DNA from: an uncultured Oscillospiraceae bacterium
Lineage (GTDB): Bacteria > Bacillota > Clostridia > Oscillospirales > Acutalibacteraceae
Assembly: GCA_900549675.1 (NCBI GenBank)
Contig: URPG01000082.1
Span: 1-8,170 of the forward strand
Length of the DNA: 8,170 nt
Direction of reading: 5' to 3'
Below the pieces are notes generated by a model. That model did no database searches and was not told the DNA's origin. It was given only the letters and a program-made list of their open reading frames with translations. The position numbers and the translations under genes are program-made. Positions 7,377 through 8,170 of the stretch are shown here, piece by piece; within the stretch, counting starts at the first letter, position 1; every line of letters starts with the position of its first letter.

Positions 7377-8077
7377 TGAAAAAAAATAAAAATTATAAAA
7401 AACCCGTATGGACAGTAATAAGCTGTCTGTTGATTTGTGGATTTGCCGCGCTTCCTGTTTTTGCCGATTCTGCTTATCGTAAAGAACAGCAAGGCAGTAT
7501 TGCCATTGAGTTAAAGGATTTGGGAACAAGGCGGGAAAAGGTAGAATTGGAGATTTATCAGGTAGGCGAAGCGACAGGAGAGAGCAAGCCGGATTTTAAC
7601 TGGATAAAAGACGTAAACAGCAGTATGGCGGCAGATGATTTACAGTATGCGGAAACACAGCAGAAAGCGGCAGAAGAGCTTGAAAAATTTATCTCAGCAC
7701 ATCAGATAAAGCCCCTGCAGGAGGGCCTGACAGATTCCAAAGGTAATATAGGGTTTTCAGATTTAAATCAAGGTGTTTATCTGGTTCGTCAAGCAGAAGA
7801 ATCCTCTTATGGGATTGTAGAACCGTTTCTGGTGTTTCTCCCGTATCAAAATGAACAACGGGAGTGGATATATGAGATAAAATCATATCCCAAAGCGGAA
7901 AAGACAGTACAAAAACCGTCACCACCGCCTATTTCTCCGACACCGTCTGTTCCGACTGACGGAAGTTTAGTTGAAACAGGAGATGACAGCTCTTTGGTGA
8001 TTCCCATTCTTTTGGTTACGGGTTCATTGGTTGGTGTTTTAGTGTTAGTAAAAATGAGAAAAAAGTCATCTGAATGA
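7376..8077 (+). CDS. Small basal/anchor-type pilin with LVETG sorting signal
   Basis: A 233-residue precursor. Signal peptide 1-30 (KKNKNYKK, hydrophobic core, PVFA cut site), one pilin-type beta domain (about 38-175) starting QGSIAIELKDL with GVYLVRQ near its middle, then the motif WIYEIKSYPK with Tyr171-Pro172-Lys173, which follows the pilin pattern WxxxVxVYPK. Next come a proline-rich stretch (PSPPPISPTPSVPTDG), the sorting signal LVETG at 198-202, a membrane segment and a KMRKKSSE tail. In the FctB/SpaB type of basal pilin, a single small domain, an acceptor lysine and a proline-rich tail join the finished fibre to the cell wall; size, position after the sortase and tail all agree. The second residue of the sorting motif is Val in place of the normal Pro, which may select a different sortase. 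The E-box position carries Gln (LVRQ). The role as basal subunit is inference. Confidence 0.85.
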   Translation: MKKNKNYKKPVWTVISCLLICGFAALPVFADSAYRKEQQGSIAIELKDLGTRREKVELEIYQVGEATGESKPDFNWIKDVNSSMAADDLQYAETQQKAAEELEKFISAHQIKPLQEGLTDSKGNIGFSDLNQGVYLVRQAEESSYGIVEPFLVFLPYQNEQREWIYEIKSYPKAEKTVQKPSPPPISPTPSVPTDGSLVETGDDSSLVIPILLVTGSLVGVLVLVKMRKKSSE

Positions 8078-8093
8078 AACACAGGAATATTGT

Positions 8094-8140
8094 AAAAAAA
8101 GCCTTCTCTATCTTATAACAGAGAAAGCTTTTTTGTTTTT
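8094..8140 (+). terminator. Intrinsic terminator of the pilus operon
   Basis: AAAAAAGC (8095-8102) and TTCTCT (8104-8109) pair with AGAGAA (8120-8125) and GCTTTTTT (8127-8134) around a 10-base loop, with one C/A mismatch (8103/8126). A T-rich tail runs to 8140. It begins 16 bases after the minor pilin stop. The A-run on its other side could let it work for the opposite strand too. Confidence 0.88.
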
Positions 8141-8170
8141 TAAAATCTATAAAAATTATTTTATATTATA

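Noticed and set aside
7415..7426. Lipobox-like VISC in the signal peptide of the small pilin
   Set aside because: The Cys lies at the beginning of the hydrophobic core, not its end, and a normal PVFA signal peptidase I site plus a sorting signal follow.
414..8090. ACACAGGAATAT occurs at 414-425 and 8079-8090, flanking the operon, like attachment or recombination sites
   Set aside because: A 12-base match without extension is expected by chance about once or more in 8 kb of AT-rich DNA, and no integrase or other mobility gene is seen.

Overview
The window holds one essentially complete sortase-assembled pilus operon of a low-G+C Gram-positive bacterium, most likely a Clostridia/Firmicutes lineage. 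The signs are AT-rich DNA, strong AGGAGG ribosome binding sites, LPxTG-type sorting signals, CnaB/SpaA-type isopeptide pilin domains and a class C sortase. I cannot name the species.

Layout: bases 1-51 may be the 3' end of an upstream reading frame, perhaps a transposase tail. Bases 52-596 are non-coding: an orphan Shine-Dalgarno sequence, a 19-pair hairpin followed by six T (terminator or attenuator), and a possible promoter. Four same-strand, tightly packed genes follow: a 1416-residue LPETG surface protein (597-4847, probable tip adhesin), the major pilin backbone gene (4857-6471), a class C sortase (6486-7376) and a small basal-type pilin (7376-8077). Gaps are 9 and 14 bases, then a 1-base stop/start overlap, so they probably share a transcript. 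A hairpin plus T-run at 8094-8140 closes the operon.

How it should work: the three pilins are exported by their signal peptides and held in the membrane by C-terminal sorting signals. The sortase cleaves the backbone pilin at LPETG and links copies head to tail. The large protein would cap the tip. The small pilin, with its YPK motif, proline-rich tail and variant LVETG signal, would end the fibre and be passed to the cell wall.

Most notable: the backbone pilin gene is frameshifted about 50 codons after its start, so as read here no full-length backbone can be made while the rest of the operon is intact. This could be a sequence error, a recent mutation, or an OFF state of a reversible switch; adding a second copy of one 8-base unit at the site would restore a well-formed pilin. 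Other points of interest are a sortase without the usual Asp-Pro lid motif, a ~105-residue insertion in the last CnaB domain of the adhesin, and the structured leader.
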